Assembly: GCA_016704275.1 (NCBI GenBank)
Contig: JADJAK010000002.1
Location: forward strand, 1-64,000
Reading direction: 5' to 3'
Source of the DNA: Gemmatimonadota bacterium
GTDB lineage: Bacteria; Gemmatimonadota; Gemmatimonadetes; Gemmatimonadales; GWC2-71-9
DNA: 64,000 bases
The translations under genes and the position numbers were made by a program. Every line of letters starts with the position of its first letter. Position 1 is the first letter of the stretch. Of the stretch, positions 44,828 to 52,595 are shown piece after piece. The notes below the pieces were generated by a model, which was not told where the DNA came from, searched no databases, and worked only from the letters and a program-made list of their open reading frames with translations.

Positions 44828-46326
44828 GGCGTTCTCCCGGCCGGGCGCGCCGGCGGCAAGGCCCACCGATCGGCACTGGATCGGAGCGTCATCGAGGCGC
44901 GCAACCCGAGGCGCCACTGATTCCAGTCGAAGGCGGCGGCGTCGAGTCGATCGCGCGATTCCCAGTAGCGATCCACCGTGGCACCGACCTGCCACCGCTC
45001 GGCGACATGATAGCTGGCCGCGGCGCCGAACCAGGTCAAGCCGGCATCCTGGAACCGAAACTCGAGCGGACGCTGCAGCGAACCGCCTTCGATGGACAGC
45101 GTGATCGGATCCCGAGGATGCCAGGAGACGCGGGCATCAACGCCCACGCTGCTCGCGCCCGGGAGGCGCTCAGTGTGCGCGCCACCCGTCACGACCCACT
45201 GCGGGCGGGGCGTCAGCGTGGCCTCGACACCGGCCCGCCATCCGCTCTCCTTGGCATTCACCTGCGGGGTGCTCGCCTCGGTGGGCTCGTAGCGGAACCA
45301 CTCGCCACGACCGCGCAGTTGGAGGTTCTTCACCACGCCGACCGCGAGCGAGCCATTCACGCCGCGGTACGGGACCGGCGAGAAGGCGCCCCACACGGTC
45401 CAGAGATCGAAGTATGGCCGGTAGTGTCGCGCCCCGACGGTCGCCCAGAGTCGTGGCGCGCTGTACGCGAGCGTCGCCTCGGCCGTACCGAGCTGCGCCA
45501 GCGCCACGTCATAGTCGGCGCCCGCCACCAGCGAGAGTCGCTTGAACGGGCGCAGCTGGGTGGAGATGCCCGCACGCTCGGCCACCATGTAGTTCGTGAG
45601 CGGGTCGATTTCGCGACGATACTCGATCATTGCGTCGACGTCGCGCAGTCGCGCCCCGATGCTGCCCCCTGCCACGATCTGCCGAACGCCCGGGTTGTAG
45701 TCCAGCAACGGATTGACCGCGGGAGACGTCACCGGCAAGACCGTGCCGCGCGCCATCCCCCACCCGCCATAGAGCGAGAGGTCGAGCGGCAGCCGATCGA
45801 GGCGCAGGGCGGCACGAGCACCGTCAATCACCCCGAGCCCGGCGTTGCCGAGTCGACCCTGATCGAGCAGCCGCCCACCTTGCACCGTGAGGCCGTCGCG
45901 GATGTACTCGGCAAAGCCCTCCGTCACCTGGAGACGCGGCGTCGTGCCCGCCCACGCCTGTTCTCCGGCGAGGTCGGTGTTCAGGCGCGCATGCACCCGC
46001 ACGCGGAGCCCAGGCACGCCGAGCCCCCACATCGTCAGGTCCGTGGAGGCCATCGCGGGCATCCCGCGGCGCACACTGCCGGGGCGGAAGAACTGACAGA
46101 AGCCGTTGTTGAAGCAGGTGACCGCAAAACCATCGGGCGAGACCGGGCCGCCTGTCGGGCCGGTCTGCACCTCGGCCTCCGTGATGCTGTCGGGGGAGAT
46201 GGCTCGAATGGCCACACGCTGCGCGGCCGCGTCGAAGCGCAGGCGCCAGGACTGTGCCGTCAGCGGTGCGGCGCCGAGCACGGCGAGCGCCATCAGAATC
46301 CGCAACGCCTCGCGGCCGCCGGTCAT
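44824..46326 (-). CDS. Outer-membrane beta-barrel of a porin-cytochrome conduit
   Basis: A 500-residue exported protein. Signal 'LRILMALAVLGAAPLTAQS' precedes long runs of alternating amphipathic strands: 'LRVRVHARLNTDLAG', 'LRLDRLPLDLSLYGGWGMARG', 'VDAMIEYRREIDP', 'LSLVAGADYDVALAQLG', 'LWATVGARHYRPYFDLWTVW', 'LQLRGRGEWFRYEP', 'WQVGATVDRYWESRD', as in a barrel of 20 or more strands, like MtrB-type sheaths. Sequence identity to MtrB is not visible; the assignment is by fold pattern and by position between 20- and 16-haem cytochrome genes, with 4-base overlaps on both sides. Confidence 0.75.
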   Translation of the reverse strand: MTGGREALRILMALAVLGAAPLTAQSWRLRFDAAAQRVAIRAISPDSITEAEVQTGPTGGPVSPDGFAVTCFNNGFCQFFRPGSVRRGMPAMASTDLTMWGLGVPGLRVRVHARLNTDLAGEQAWAGTTPRLQVTEGFAEYIRDGLTVQGGRLLDQGRLGNAGLGVIDGARAALRLDRLPLDLSLYGGWGMARGTVLPVTSPAVNPLLDYNPGVRQIVAGGSIGARLRDVDAMIEYRREIDPLTNYMVAERAGISTQLRPFKRLSLVAGADYDVALAQLGTAEATLAYSAPRLWATVGARHYRPYFDLWTVWGAFSPVPYRGVNGSLAVGVVKNLQLRGRGEWFRYEPTEASTPQVNAKESGWRAGVEATLTPRPQWVVTGGAHTERLPGASSVGVDARVSWHPRDPITLSIEGGSLQRPLEFRFQDAGLTWFGAAASYHVAERWQVGATVDRYWESRDRLDAAAFDWNQWRLGLRASMTLRSSADRWALPPARPAGRTP

Positions 46327-48365
46327 TGCGCGTCCCCAGCCGTCATCAGATGGAAGCGATACTCCGCGGGCGACTGCAGGAAGTGGCAGGTGCTGCACTC
46401 CCCGGCCGGTTTGTGGTTTCGCTGGGCCTCGTGGCACGTCACGCAGAAGGTGCGGTTCGGCACCAGCGCGTTGATGACGGTGGCGCGGTGGCACTTGTCG
46501 CACGCCGAGTGGGTCTGTCGCACGTGCACCGCGCGCACCACCGCCTGCGACGTGACGGCCGCGTGGCAGGTCGCGCAATCGCGGCCGACGGTGTGGTGCG
46601 GCACATGGCACCCCTGACAACGACGCACGCTGTCGGTGGGCATGGCGTTCGGCGGTCGATGGCAGTCGACGCATTGCACGGTGGCGGCGTGCTGCCCGTG
46701 CGCAAAGCGCACTTCGCGCACGCGCGGGGGATGCTCGGGGCCCTGCACCGACATCAGCGCCACGCGCGGGCCCTCGATCTTGGCCGTGGTATGGCAGGCA
46801 GCGCAGGCCTTCGGCTCGAGCGTGCCGCGGTACAGGGCTTGGTGATGGCAGAGGTCGCAGCCACGCGGCACGGCGAAGACGAGCTTGCCTCCGGCCCCAC
46901 TCAACGTGTGACAGGTGATGCAGGCCAGCGACGTGTGACGCGAATGGGGGAACGTATCGACTGGAGCGGAGGGGATGATCGGGACGGCGGACGCGACCGA
47001 GGGCCCGGGAGGCGGATCCTCCTCGGGCGGGACGTCTCCCTTGCCGCGCGGCGGCATGGGCTCCTCGATCGGCGCCGTGAGCACCGGCGCATGCACCGCG
47101 CTGACCCGCGTCCGGACGACGCTCATGGTGTCAAACGGGAGCGGCGGCTTGACGTTGCCCCGCTTCCGCGCCTGGGTGTGGCAGCCGACGCAATCCGAGG
47201 CGTCGACCGAGGCGGCATGCGGCTCGTGGCAGGTCAGGCACTGCTTCGCCACGCGCTTGTGGCTTGGCCCCGCGTGGAAGGGGCTCTTCTCGAGGTTGGC
47301 GTGGCACTTGTCGCAGGAGCCGCGCGCATCCTCTGGTGTCCGGTGCGCGTGGACATCGTGGCAGGCGCCGCAGGTGCCGTCGTGCGGATCGCGCTCGACA
47401 CGGTAGTTCGGGAGCCGAGCCTTCATCTGATGGCACGCGGTGCACTGCCCGACTGCAGGGACCAGCGCCTGCCGCGCGGCGCTGTCAGTCGCGAGTGCCG
47501 GGAGATCCTTCCGGAAGGCATGGCAGACCGCGCAATTGATCTCCGCGAGGTCGGTCATCTTGTTGAGCTTGATCCCCTGCTTCTCGTGGCACCCCGACTG
47601 CTGACAGGTGCGCGCCGAGGGGATGAACTTGTGCACCTCCTGCCCGTGGCAGGTAACGCACTGGAGGTCCTTGAGCGGCAGCGAATCGGAATCGAAGTGG
47701 ACGCGATGCCCCGCGAGGTTGCGGACATGTTCCCACTTCTTGGTCTTCGGCCCCTCGAGCGAATGGCAACTTTCGCAGCGCGTATTCGGCACCGGGGCAT
47801 GCTTGCCGATCTCGGTCGGGCGATTGGCCACCCAGAGCACCAGCTGCCGCGTGCTGGCGAAGATGCTCTGCTGGTGACAGTTGTGGCACTGGAGCGTGTC
47901 GTGCTTGCCGGCACCGATCTGGAAGCGGGCGAACGGCTTCTCCATCACGTGACAGCCGGTGCAGAAGCCATTGTCGTGCTGCATGTAGTTCCAGCTCTTG
48001 ATGCCGGCGAACCCGGCCACGAAGAGCGCAATCAACGCACCGCCCGCGAGGGTGAACTGGATCTCGCGGGAGCGGGTGCGCAACCAGCCAACTTCGCGGT
48101 CGCGCTTCTGCCAGAGCAGGTAGACGGCGGCGAGCGCCACCAGCCCGCCCACGACGACGCCGGCGATCTGGACCCACTGCGGCACCGACATGAGGAAGCG
48201 GACCGTCTCGGCCACGCCGCCCGGGAGGGGCGGCGGCGTGAGGGTGTCACGCAACATGCCGACGGCGGCCCCGAGGGTGTCGCCGACCGCACGCACTGAA
48301 TCCCCCGCGGCGCCAGTGTCGGCGCCGGGGGGATTCTGCATGACGAACAGGGTGGAGACGCTCAC
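46323..48365 (-). CDS. Inner-membrane NapC/NirT-like multihaem cytochrome c (20 haem motifs)
   Basis: A 680-residue protein. Two transmembrane segments lie near residues 60-85 ('VQIAGVVVGGLVALAAVYLLW') and 100-125 ('FTLAGGALIALFVAGFAG'). The first haem site, 'DNGFCTGCHVMEKPF', resembles the NapC/NirT family, whose members oxidise quinol and feed periplasmic cytochromes. In all, 19 CxxCH motifs and one CX4CH ('CQQSGCH') are seen, in two clusters separated by a Pro-rich linker ('PPEEDPPPGPSVASAVP') near residue 430. GTG 48365 is the start, overlapping the upstream stop (GTGA). Probable quinol-side entry for electrons into the conduit. Confidence 0.88.
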   Translation of the reverse strand: MSVSTLFVMQNPPGADTGAAGDSVRAVGDTLGAAVGMLRDTLTPPPLPGGVAETVRFLMSVPQWVQIAGVVVGGLVALAAVYLLWQKRDREVGWLRTRSREIQFTLAGGALIALFVAGFAGIKSWNYMQHDNGFCTGCHVMEKPFARFQIGAGKHDTLQCHNCHQQSIFASTRQLVLWVANRPTEIGKHAPVPNTRCESCHSLEGPKTKKWEHVRNLAGHRVHFDSDSLPLKDLQCVTCHGQEVHKFIPSARTCQQSGCHEKQGIKLNKMTDLAEINCAVCHAFRKDLPALATDSAARQALVPAVGQCTACHQMKARLPNYRVERDPHDGTCGACHDVHAHRTPEDARGSCDKCHANLEKSPFHAGPSHKRVAKQCLTCHEPHAASVDASDCVGCHTQARKRGNVKPPLPFDTMSVVRTRVSAVHAPVLTAPIEEPMPPRGKGDVPPEEDPPPGPSVASAVPIIPSAPVDTFPHSRHTSLACITCHTLSGAGGKLVFAVPRGCDLCHHQALYRGTLEPKACAACHTTAKIEGPRVALMSVQGPEHPPRVREVRFAHGQHAATVQCVDCHRPPNAMPTDSVRRCQGCHVPHHTVGRDCATCHAAVTSQAVVRAVHVRQTHSACDKCHRATVINALVPNRTFCVTCHEAQRNHKPAGECSTCHFLQSPAEYRFHLMTAGDAQ

Positions 48366-49897
48366 TCCCCGGACACGTGCCGGGTCGTGATGAAGTTCGG
48401 CTGCCGGACGGCGGCGGCCTGCAGCGACTGCTCCACGAGTGCACTCACGGCGGCCGGGGGAGCCGGCAGGACGTAGCGCGCCCGCAGTTCATTGATGTTG
48501 GCGCCCAGGAGGGCGCGGGCCAGGAACGGATTGTGGACGCCCTTCGAGCGGTCGCCGTTGGAGTAGCGCTCGGCGAAGGTCTTCACGTTGAACTCGGCAC
48601 CGCGCGCGGGCGTGATGACCGTCGGGTTGGAGAGCTCCAGCGGCATGTCCCGCTTGATGATGGCCAGGTACCCGCCATCCGTCGGTGCCGCGTCGATGGT
48701 CTGGTTGGCGTTCAGGTCGGTCCAGATCTGCGCTGCGAGCAGCTCGATGTCGTTCCGGGCACTCGCCAGGCGACCCGCCGCGATGGCCTCCGTGGCATGG
48801 CAACCGGCGCTGACACAGGTCTTGAAGGAACGCGCCGGCGGCGAGAAGGCGCAGGTCTCCAGGTTGTTCGGCTTGCCGTTCGCGTCGAGGCAGGGGATCG
48901 CCTTGAAGCTGTGGCCGCTCGCGTTGAAGACGAAGCCACCGGTGGCCGGATCGGTGATGGTCCACCGGTTCACGTGGCAGCCGGCGCAGAGGCGCGGGTT
49001 GGCGGTGCTGGCGTGCGTCGTCAGTCCGATGAGGGTGTCGATCACGACGCCGGACGGACGGTAGCCGCCGATGCCCAGCACCACGAAGCCCTGCGGCGCG
49101 TGCGGGGTGCTGCGCCCTGCTTCGGGCTCACCGCGGCGCATGTGGCACTTCATGCAGAGGTTCTGCTCGCGATCGGGCGTCTCGATCGGGAAGCGCAGCA
49201 TCGCCGGGTTGGCCGAGCCGTGCGGATCGTGACAGACGGCACAGGTGATCGGGGCGGCGCCGACGGAATCGCGCTCGACGTAGTTGGTGGTCGTCACGCC
49301 CCACGCCTTCAGGACCGTCTTGCCGTTGTGACAGGCATCGCCGCAGGTGCTGGTGGTCACCACCTGGGCATGGCCGCTCAGCTTCCACTCATCCGCGAAG
49401 GGATGGTGGGTCCCGCTGTGGCAGGCGGCGCACGAGGCGCCGTCGACCGTCATCGTCACGCGCGCCAGCGGCCAGGTCGCCCGCACTTCAGGATTCTGCA
49501 CATGCAGGCCGCCGGGACCATGGCACGCCTCGCACTGCACGTCCTGATAGGCGGAGTCGGTCTTGACGTTCCAGCCCGCCGCCGTCGTCAGCGCGTTGCC
49601 GCGCTCGTTGACGGTGTGGCATCCCCAGCACGTCGCCGTCGGCGCCGTGTTGAGGTCCTTCAGCGTCTTGTGCGCCAGCGCGTGCTTGGTCTGGACCCAG
49701 CGCGACTGGTGGCCGACGTGGCAATTGCCGCAGCTGGTCTGCTTTGTCGAGACCTTGTAGTAACCGAGCAGGCCGCTCGCCGCATCGGGCGGGGCGTTGA
49801 ACGGCTCGCGATCACGATAGACGATTTCCGTGGTCGTGCATCCCGCCGCGACGAGCGCGAGGAAGGCGACACGGGCGACTGAACGGAGGAAAGACAT
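48362..49897 (-). CDS. Nine-haem cytochrome c lipoprotein
   Basis: A 511-residue protein with lipoprotein signal 'SVARVAFLALVAAGC'. Haem sites: CGNCH, CWGCH, CEACH, CAACH, CAVCH, CMKCH and CAGCH, plus two unusual ones, 'CGDACH' (CX3CH) and 'CVSAGCH' (CX4CH). The order resembles cytochrome c554-like or doubled-CxxCH proteins in the first half ('TSCGNCHVGHQSRWVQTKHALAHKTL'). The lipid anchor suggests an outer-membrane location, facing periplasm or outside. First gene of the operon, with GGGAGG before its ATG. Either the terminal electron donor to extracellular substrate or a periplasmic shuttle. Confidence 0.88.
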   Translation of the reverse strand: MSFLRSVARVAFLALVAAGCTTTEIVYRDREPFNAPPDAASGLLGYYKVSTKQTSCGNCHVGHQSRWVQTKHALAHKTLKDLNTAPTATCWGCHTVNERGNALTTAAGWNVKTDSAYQDVQCEACHGPGGLHVQNPEVRATWPLARVTMTVDGASCAACHSGTHHPFADEWKLSGHAQVVTTSTCGDACHNGKTVLKAWGVTTTNYVERDSVGAAPITCAVCHDPHGSANPAMLRFPIETPDREQNLCMKCHMRRGEPEAGRSTPHAPQGFVVLGIGGYRPSGVVIDTLIGLTTHASTANPRLCAGCHVNRWTITDPATGGFVFNASGHSFKAIPCLDANGKPNNLETCAFSPPARSFKTCVSAGCHATEAIAAGRLASARNDIELLAAQIWTDLNANQTIDAAPTDGGYLAIIKRDMPLELSNPTVITPARGAEFNVKTFAERYSNGDRSKGVHNPFLARALLGANINELRARYVLPAPPAAVSALVEQSLQAAAVRQPNFITTRHVSGE

Positions 49898-50072
49898 CGG
49901 GGCCTCCCGATGAAGGAACGAACTGATGGCAACTGTGAGGGAGCGCGTCAAGCGGCGACTGCGGTCGTCGGCAATCGCGACGCTCGAGTCAGTGTGATCA
50001 GGGAAACTACGGAACTGCAATGCCACGTTGAGACTTCCTTCCGGTGAACGTTTCCATCCGGTGGACAGCATC

Positions 50073-50126
50073 ATTGTAGTCGGAATTCACGGGGCGCGCC
50101 AGATGAGATCGCACATTCAAGTGCGA
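50073..50126 (-). promoter_or_regulatory. Probable promoter and operator of the multihaem operon
   Basis: On the minus strand, TACAAT (50078-50073) is a good -10 hexamer about 175 bases before the first gene; a weak -35 would lie near 50100. Just upstream is the inverted repeat TCGCAC-N6-GTGCGA (50109-50126), well placed for an activator. Between -10 and the gene, CACCGGA occurs twice about one helical turn apart. The rest of the 289-base gap also has a direct repeat of AAATACGGG at 50140-50159. No gene is seen in it. Confidence 0.4.
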
Positions 50127-50186
50127 CTGCAACGCTCGGAAATACGGGAAAATACGGGGATCCTTTGAGTCGGGATTACCGGAGGA

Positions 50187-51089
50187 TCACCCATGCATCC
50201 GTCGTGCGATGGACTCGCGCAGATGAACATCCTCGCCCGCGTCGCCAATCCACGCGGCGGGCCAGTTGCCGACGCCGTCTCGCGCGCCGATCATCGCTCC
50301 AAAGAGCGAGCCGACGAGGGGGCTCATGCCACCGCGCTGCACCATCTCGGTGAGCGCCTCGACCCCGCGGGGCCGGTGCTGGAGCTGCCAGAGCAGCCAG
50401 GCGAGCGTGGTCGTGGGGTCGGGTTCCTCGCCATTCGGGGCCGGTGGTGCCCGCCGCGGATCACGGGGCACGGCGCGCACCGCCTCGAGCATCGCCTCCG
50501 ACGCGCGATTGCTGCGCAGCAGCGCGAGCACATCGGGGATGAAATCGCGTTGACCGTCGAGGAGGCGTGACGCCGTCACCACGAGCGCCACGGCGGCGAG
50601 CGCCGCGTGCTCCGACGGATCGAGCAGCCGCGCCACATGGAAGGCGCCGGAGACCATCGTGGCGGGTGTCGCCGAGGCAAGCGCGGCGGGGAGCGCGGCC
50701 ACCAGCGGGGCGGTGCCAGCGGCGGGAAGGGTGGCGGCGGGCGCATCGAACTCGGCCATCTGCGCGAGCGCGGCTTCCAGGAGTGGGCCGGCCTCGAAGC
50801 CATCCTCCCGCCACCACGCGAGGTAGCGACCGCTGAGGCGGCGCAGGTCCACCCCTCCCTCGAGAAATTCCTCCAGCAGGCCGTCGCCCAGTGCGACGGC
50901 GGCCGGCCGGCGGCCGGGCGGCGGCGGCAACGGTACGACCCCCTGCCCCGCCAGCGCCTCGCGGACCGCATCCGGATCGTGACAGGTGGCGGTGCGTGCG
51001 GCGAGCCGAGCGCCGACGACGGCTCCCACCAGGAAGCCGGTGCGGCGAGCATCGGTGTCGAGCGCGGGGGTAGCAGGGGGCGGCGTCAT
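50187..51089 (-). CDS. ADP-ribosylglycohydrolase-like protein
   Basis: A 300-residue all-helical protein. 'GFLVGAVVGARLAART' near residue 18 and 'MSPLVGSLFGAMIGARDGVGNWPAAWIGDAGED' near residue 265 resemble the first and last helices of ADP-ribosyl-(dinitrogenase reductase) hydrolase/ARH proteins, which remove ADP-ribose from proteins. The usual metal-binding DDT and D-x-D-T motifs are not clear, so activity may be lost or changed. ATG 51089 is the only sensible start. It is divergent from citrate synthase and codirectional with the multihaem operon, with a promoter region between. Confidence 0.55.
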   Translation of the reverse strand: MTPPPATPALDTDARRTGFLVGAVVGARLAARTATCHDPDAVREALAGQGVVPLPPPPGRRPAAVALGDGLLEEFLEGGVDLRRLSGRYLAWWREDGFEAGPLLEAALAQMAEFDAPAATLPAAGTAPLVAALPAALASATPATMVSGAFHVARLLDPSEHAALAAVALVVTASRLLDGQRDFIPDVLALLRSNRASEAMLEAVRAVPRDPRRAPPAPNGEEPDPTTTLAWLLWQLQHRPRGVEALTEMVQRGGMSPLVGSLFGAMIGARDGVGNWPAAWIGDAGEDVHLRESIARRMHG

Positions 51090-51199
51090 GCCGCAAAGAA
51101 AGCGCCTCCCCCGCCGCGGCGCACCGGGGGGCCGGGGGCCTTATCTTCCGGCACGCCCGCAGCATCCTGCGCAACACTCTCGACACAGAGAGGACCACG

Positions 51200-52486
51200 G
51201 TGGCCAGCGACACCCTCACCATCACCGACAATCGCACCGGCAAGCAGTATGAAGTGCCGGTGACCGACGACACCATCCACGCGACCGCACTCCGCCAGAT
51301 CAAGGTCAATGCCGAGGACTTCGGCCTGATGACCTACGATCCGGCGTTCATGAACACGGCCGCCTGCCGCAGCGCGATCACCTTCATCGACGGCGACAAG
51401 GGGATCCTCCGCTACCGCGGCTACCCGATCGAGCAGATTGCCGGGCAGGCCTCGTTCCTCGAAGTGGCCTATCTCCTGAGCGCGGGTGAACTGCCGACCC
51501 ACGAACAGCTGGCCGGGTGGGAACACGACATCCGCTTCCACACCTACGTGCACACCAACATCATCAAGTTCCTCGAAGGGTTCCGCTACGACGCGCACCC
51601 GATGGGAATGCTGCTCGGCGCGGTCGGGGCGCTCTCCACGTTCTACCCCGACGCCAAGGACATCCACGATCCGCGCAATCGCTATATCCAGAAGGTCCGG
51701 CTCATGGCGAAGTTGCCGACGATCGCGTCGTTCTGCTTCCGGCACGCCCGCGGCCTCCCCTATGAGTTCCCGCGGAACGACCTCGACTACATCGGCAATT
51801 TCGTCAACATGACGTTCAGCATCGGCGGCAAGCACGAGCCCAATCCGGTGCTGCAGCGCGCCCTCGAGATCCTGCTGATCCTCCACGCCGACCACGAGCA
51901 GAACTGCTCCACCTCGGCGGTCCGCGCCGTGGGCTCCTCCGGCGTCGACCCGTTCTCGGCCGTCTCCGCCGGCATCGCCGCCCTCTATGGTCCGCTGCAC
52001 GGCGGCGCCAACGAAGCCGTGCTCCGGATGCTTGACGAGATCGGCACCAAGGACCGGATCCCCGCGTTCATCGAGGCCGTCAAGAAGGGCGGCGATCGCC
52101 TCATGGGCTTCGGCCACCGCGTGTACAAGTCCTATGACCCGCGCGCCAAGTTGATCAAGCAGGTCGCCTATGACGTCTTCCAGCAGACCGGCCTCAACCC
52201 GAAGCTGGAAATCGCCCTGGAACTGGAGCGGATCGCGCTCGAGGACGAGTACTTCATCAGCCGGAAGCTCTACCCGAACGTCGACTTCTACTCCGGCCTG
52301 ATCTACCAGGCGATGGGCTACCCGACCGACTACTTCACCGTGCTCTTCGCGCTCGGCCGCCTCCCCGGCTGGCTGTCACAGTGGGAAGAGATGATCACCG
52401 ACAAGGAGCAGAAGATCGCCCGGCCGCGGCAGATCTATACGGGCCCCGAAGAGCGGGAGTTCGTGCCGCTCGTGATGCGCAAGTAA
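51200..52486 (+). CDS. gltA: Citrate synthase (type II)
   Basis: A 428-residue enzyme condensing acetyl-CoA and oxaloacetate in the TCA cycle. Active-site residues: His in 'ILHADHEQNCSTSAVR', His in 'YGPLHGGANEAVLRML', and Asp in 'YPNVDFYSGLIYQAMG'; also 'MGFGHRVYKSYDPRAK'. The N-terminal small beta domain marks the type II family. GTG 51200 follows GAGAGGACC. Its stop codon TAA is the start of heptamer module 3. Confidence 0.95.
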   Translation: MASDTLTITDNRTGKQYEVPVTDDTIHATALRQIKVNAEDFGLMTYDPAFMNTAACRSAITFIDGDKGILRYRGYPIEQIAGQASFLEVAYLLSAGELPTHEQLAGWEHDIRFHTYVHTNIIKFLEGFRYDAHPMGMLLGAVGALSTFYPDAKDIHDPRNRYIQKVRLMAKLPTIASFCFRHARGLPYEFPRNDLDYIGNFVNMTFSIGGKHEPNPVLQRALEILLILHADHEQNCSTSAVRAVGSSGVDPFSAVSAGIAALYGPLHGGANEAVLRMLDEIGTKDRIPAFIEAVKKGGDRLMGFGHRVYKSYDPRAKLIKQVAYDVFQQTGLNPKLEIALELERIALEDEYFISRKLYPNVDFYSGLIYQAMGYPTDYFTVLFALGRLPGWLSQWEEMITDKEQKIARPRQIYTGPEEREFVPLVMRK

Positions 52487-52595
52487 GTCGTAGGTCGTAG
52501 GTCGTAGGTCATAGGTCGAACAGCGATGAGGCCGGCTTCCCCAACGGGATGCCGGCCTCACTGACTTACGACTTACGACCTACGACCTACGACTA
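52484..52595. repeat. Heptamer-flanked inverted repeat module 3 (convergent gap)
   Basis: GTCGTAG/GTCATAG heptamers from the gltA stop codon, a central hairpin (TGAGGCCGGC at 52527-52536 pairing with GCCGGCCTCA at 52551-52560), then TTACGAC/CTACGAC heptamers that end at the speA stop codon. The core resembles that of module 2 (shared GGCCGGC...GCCGGCC). Probably a bidirectional terminator. Confidence 0.85.

Noticed and set aside
43370..49897. Nitrite reductase (NrfA) or hydroxylamine oxidoreductase
   Set aside because: Haem number, missing CxxCK motif and the neighbouring barrel do not fit these enzymes.
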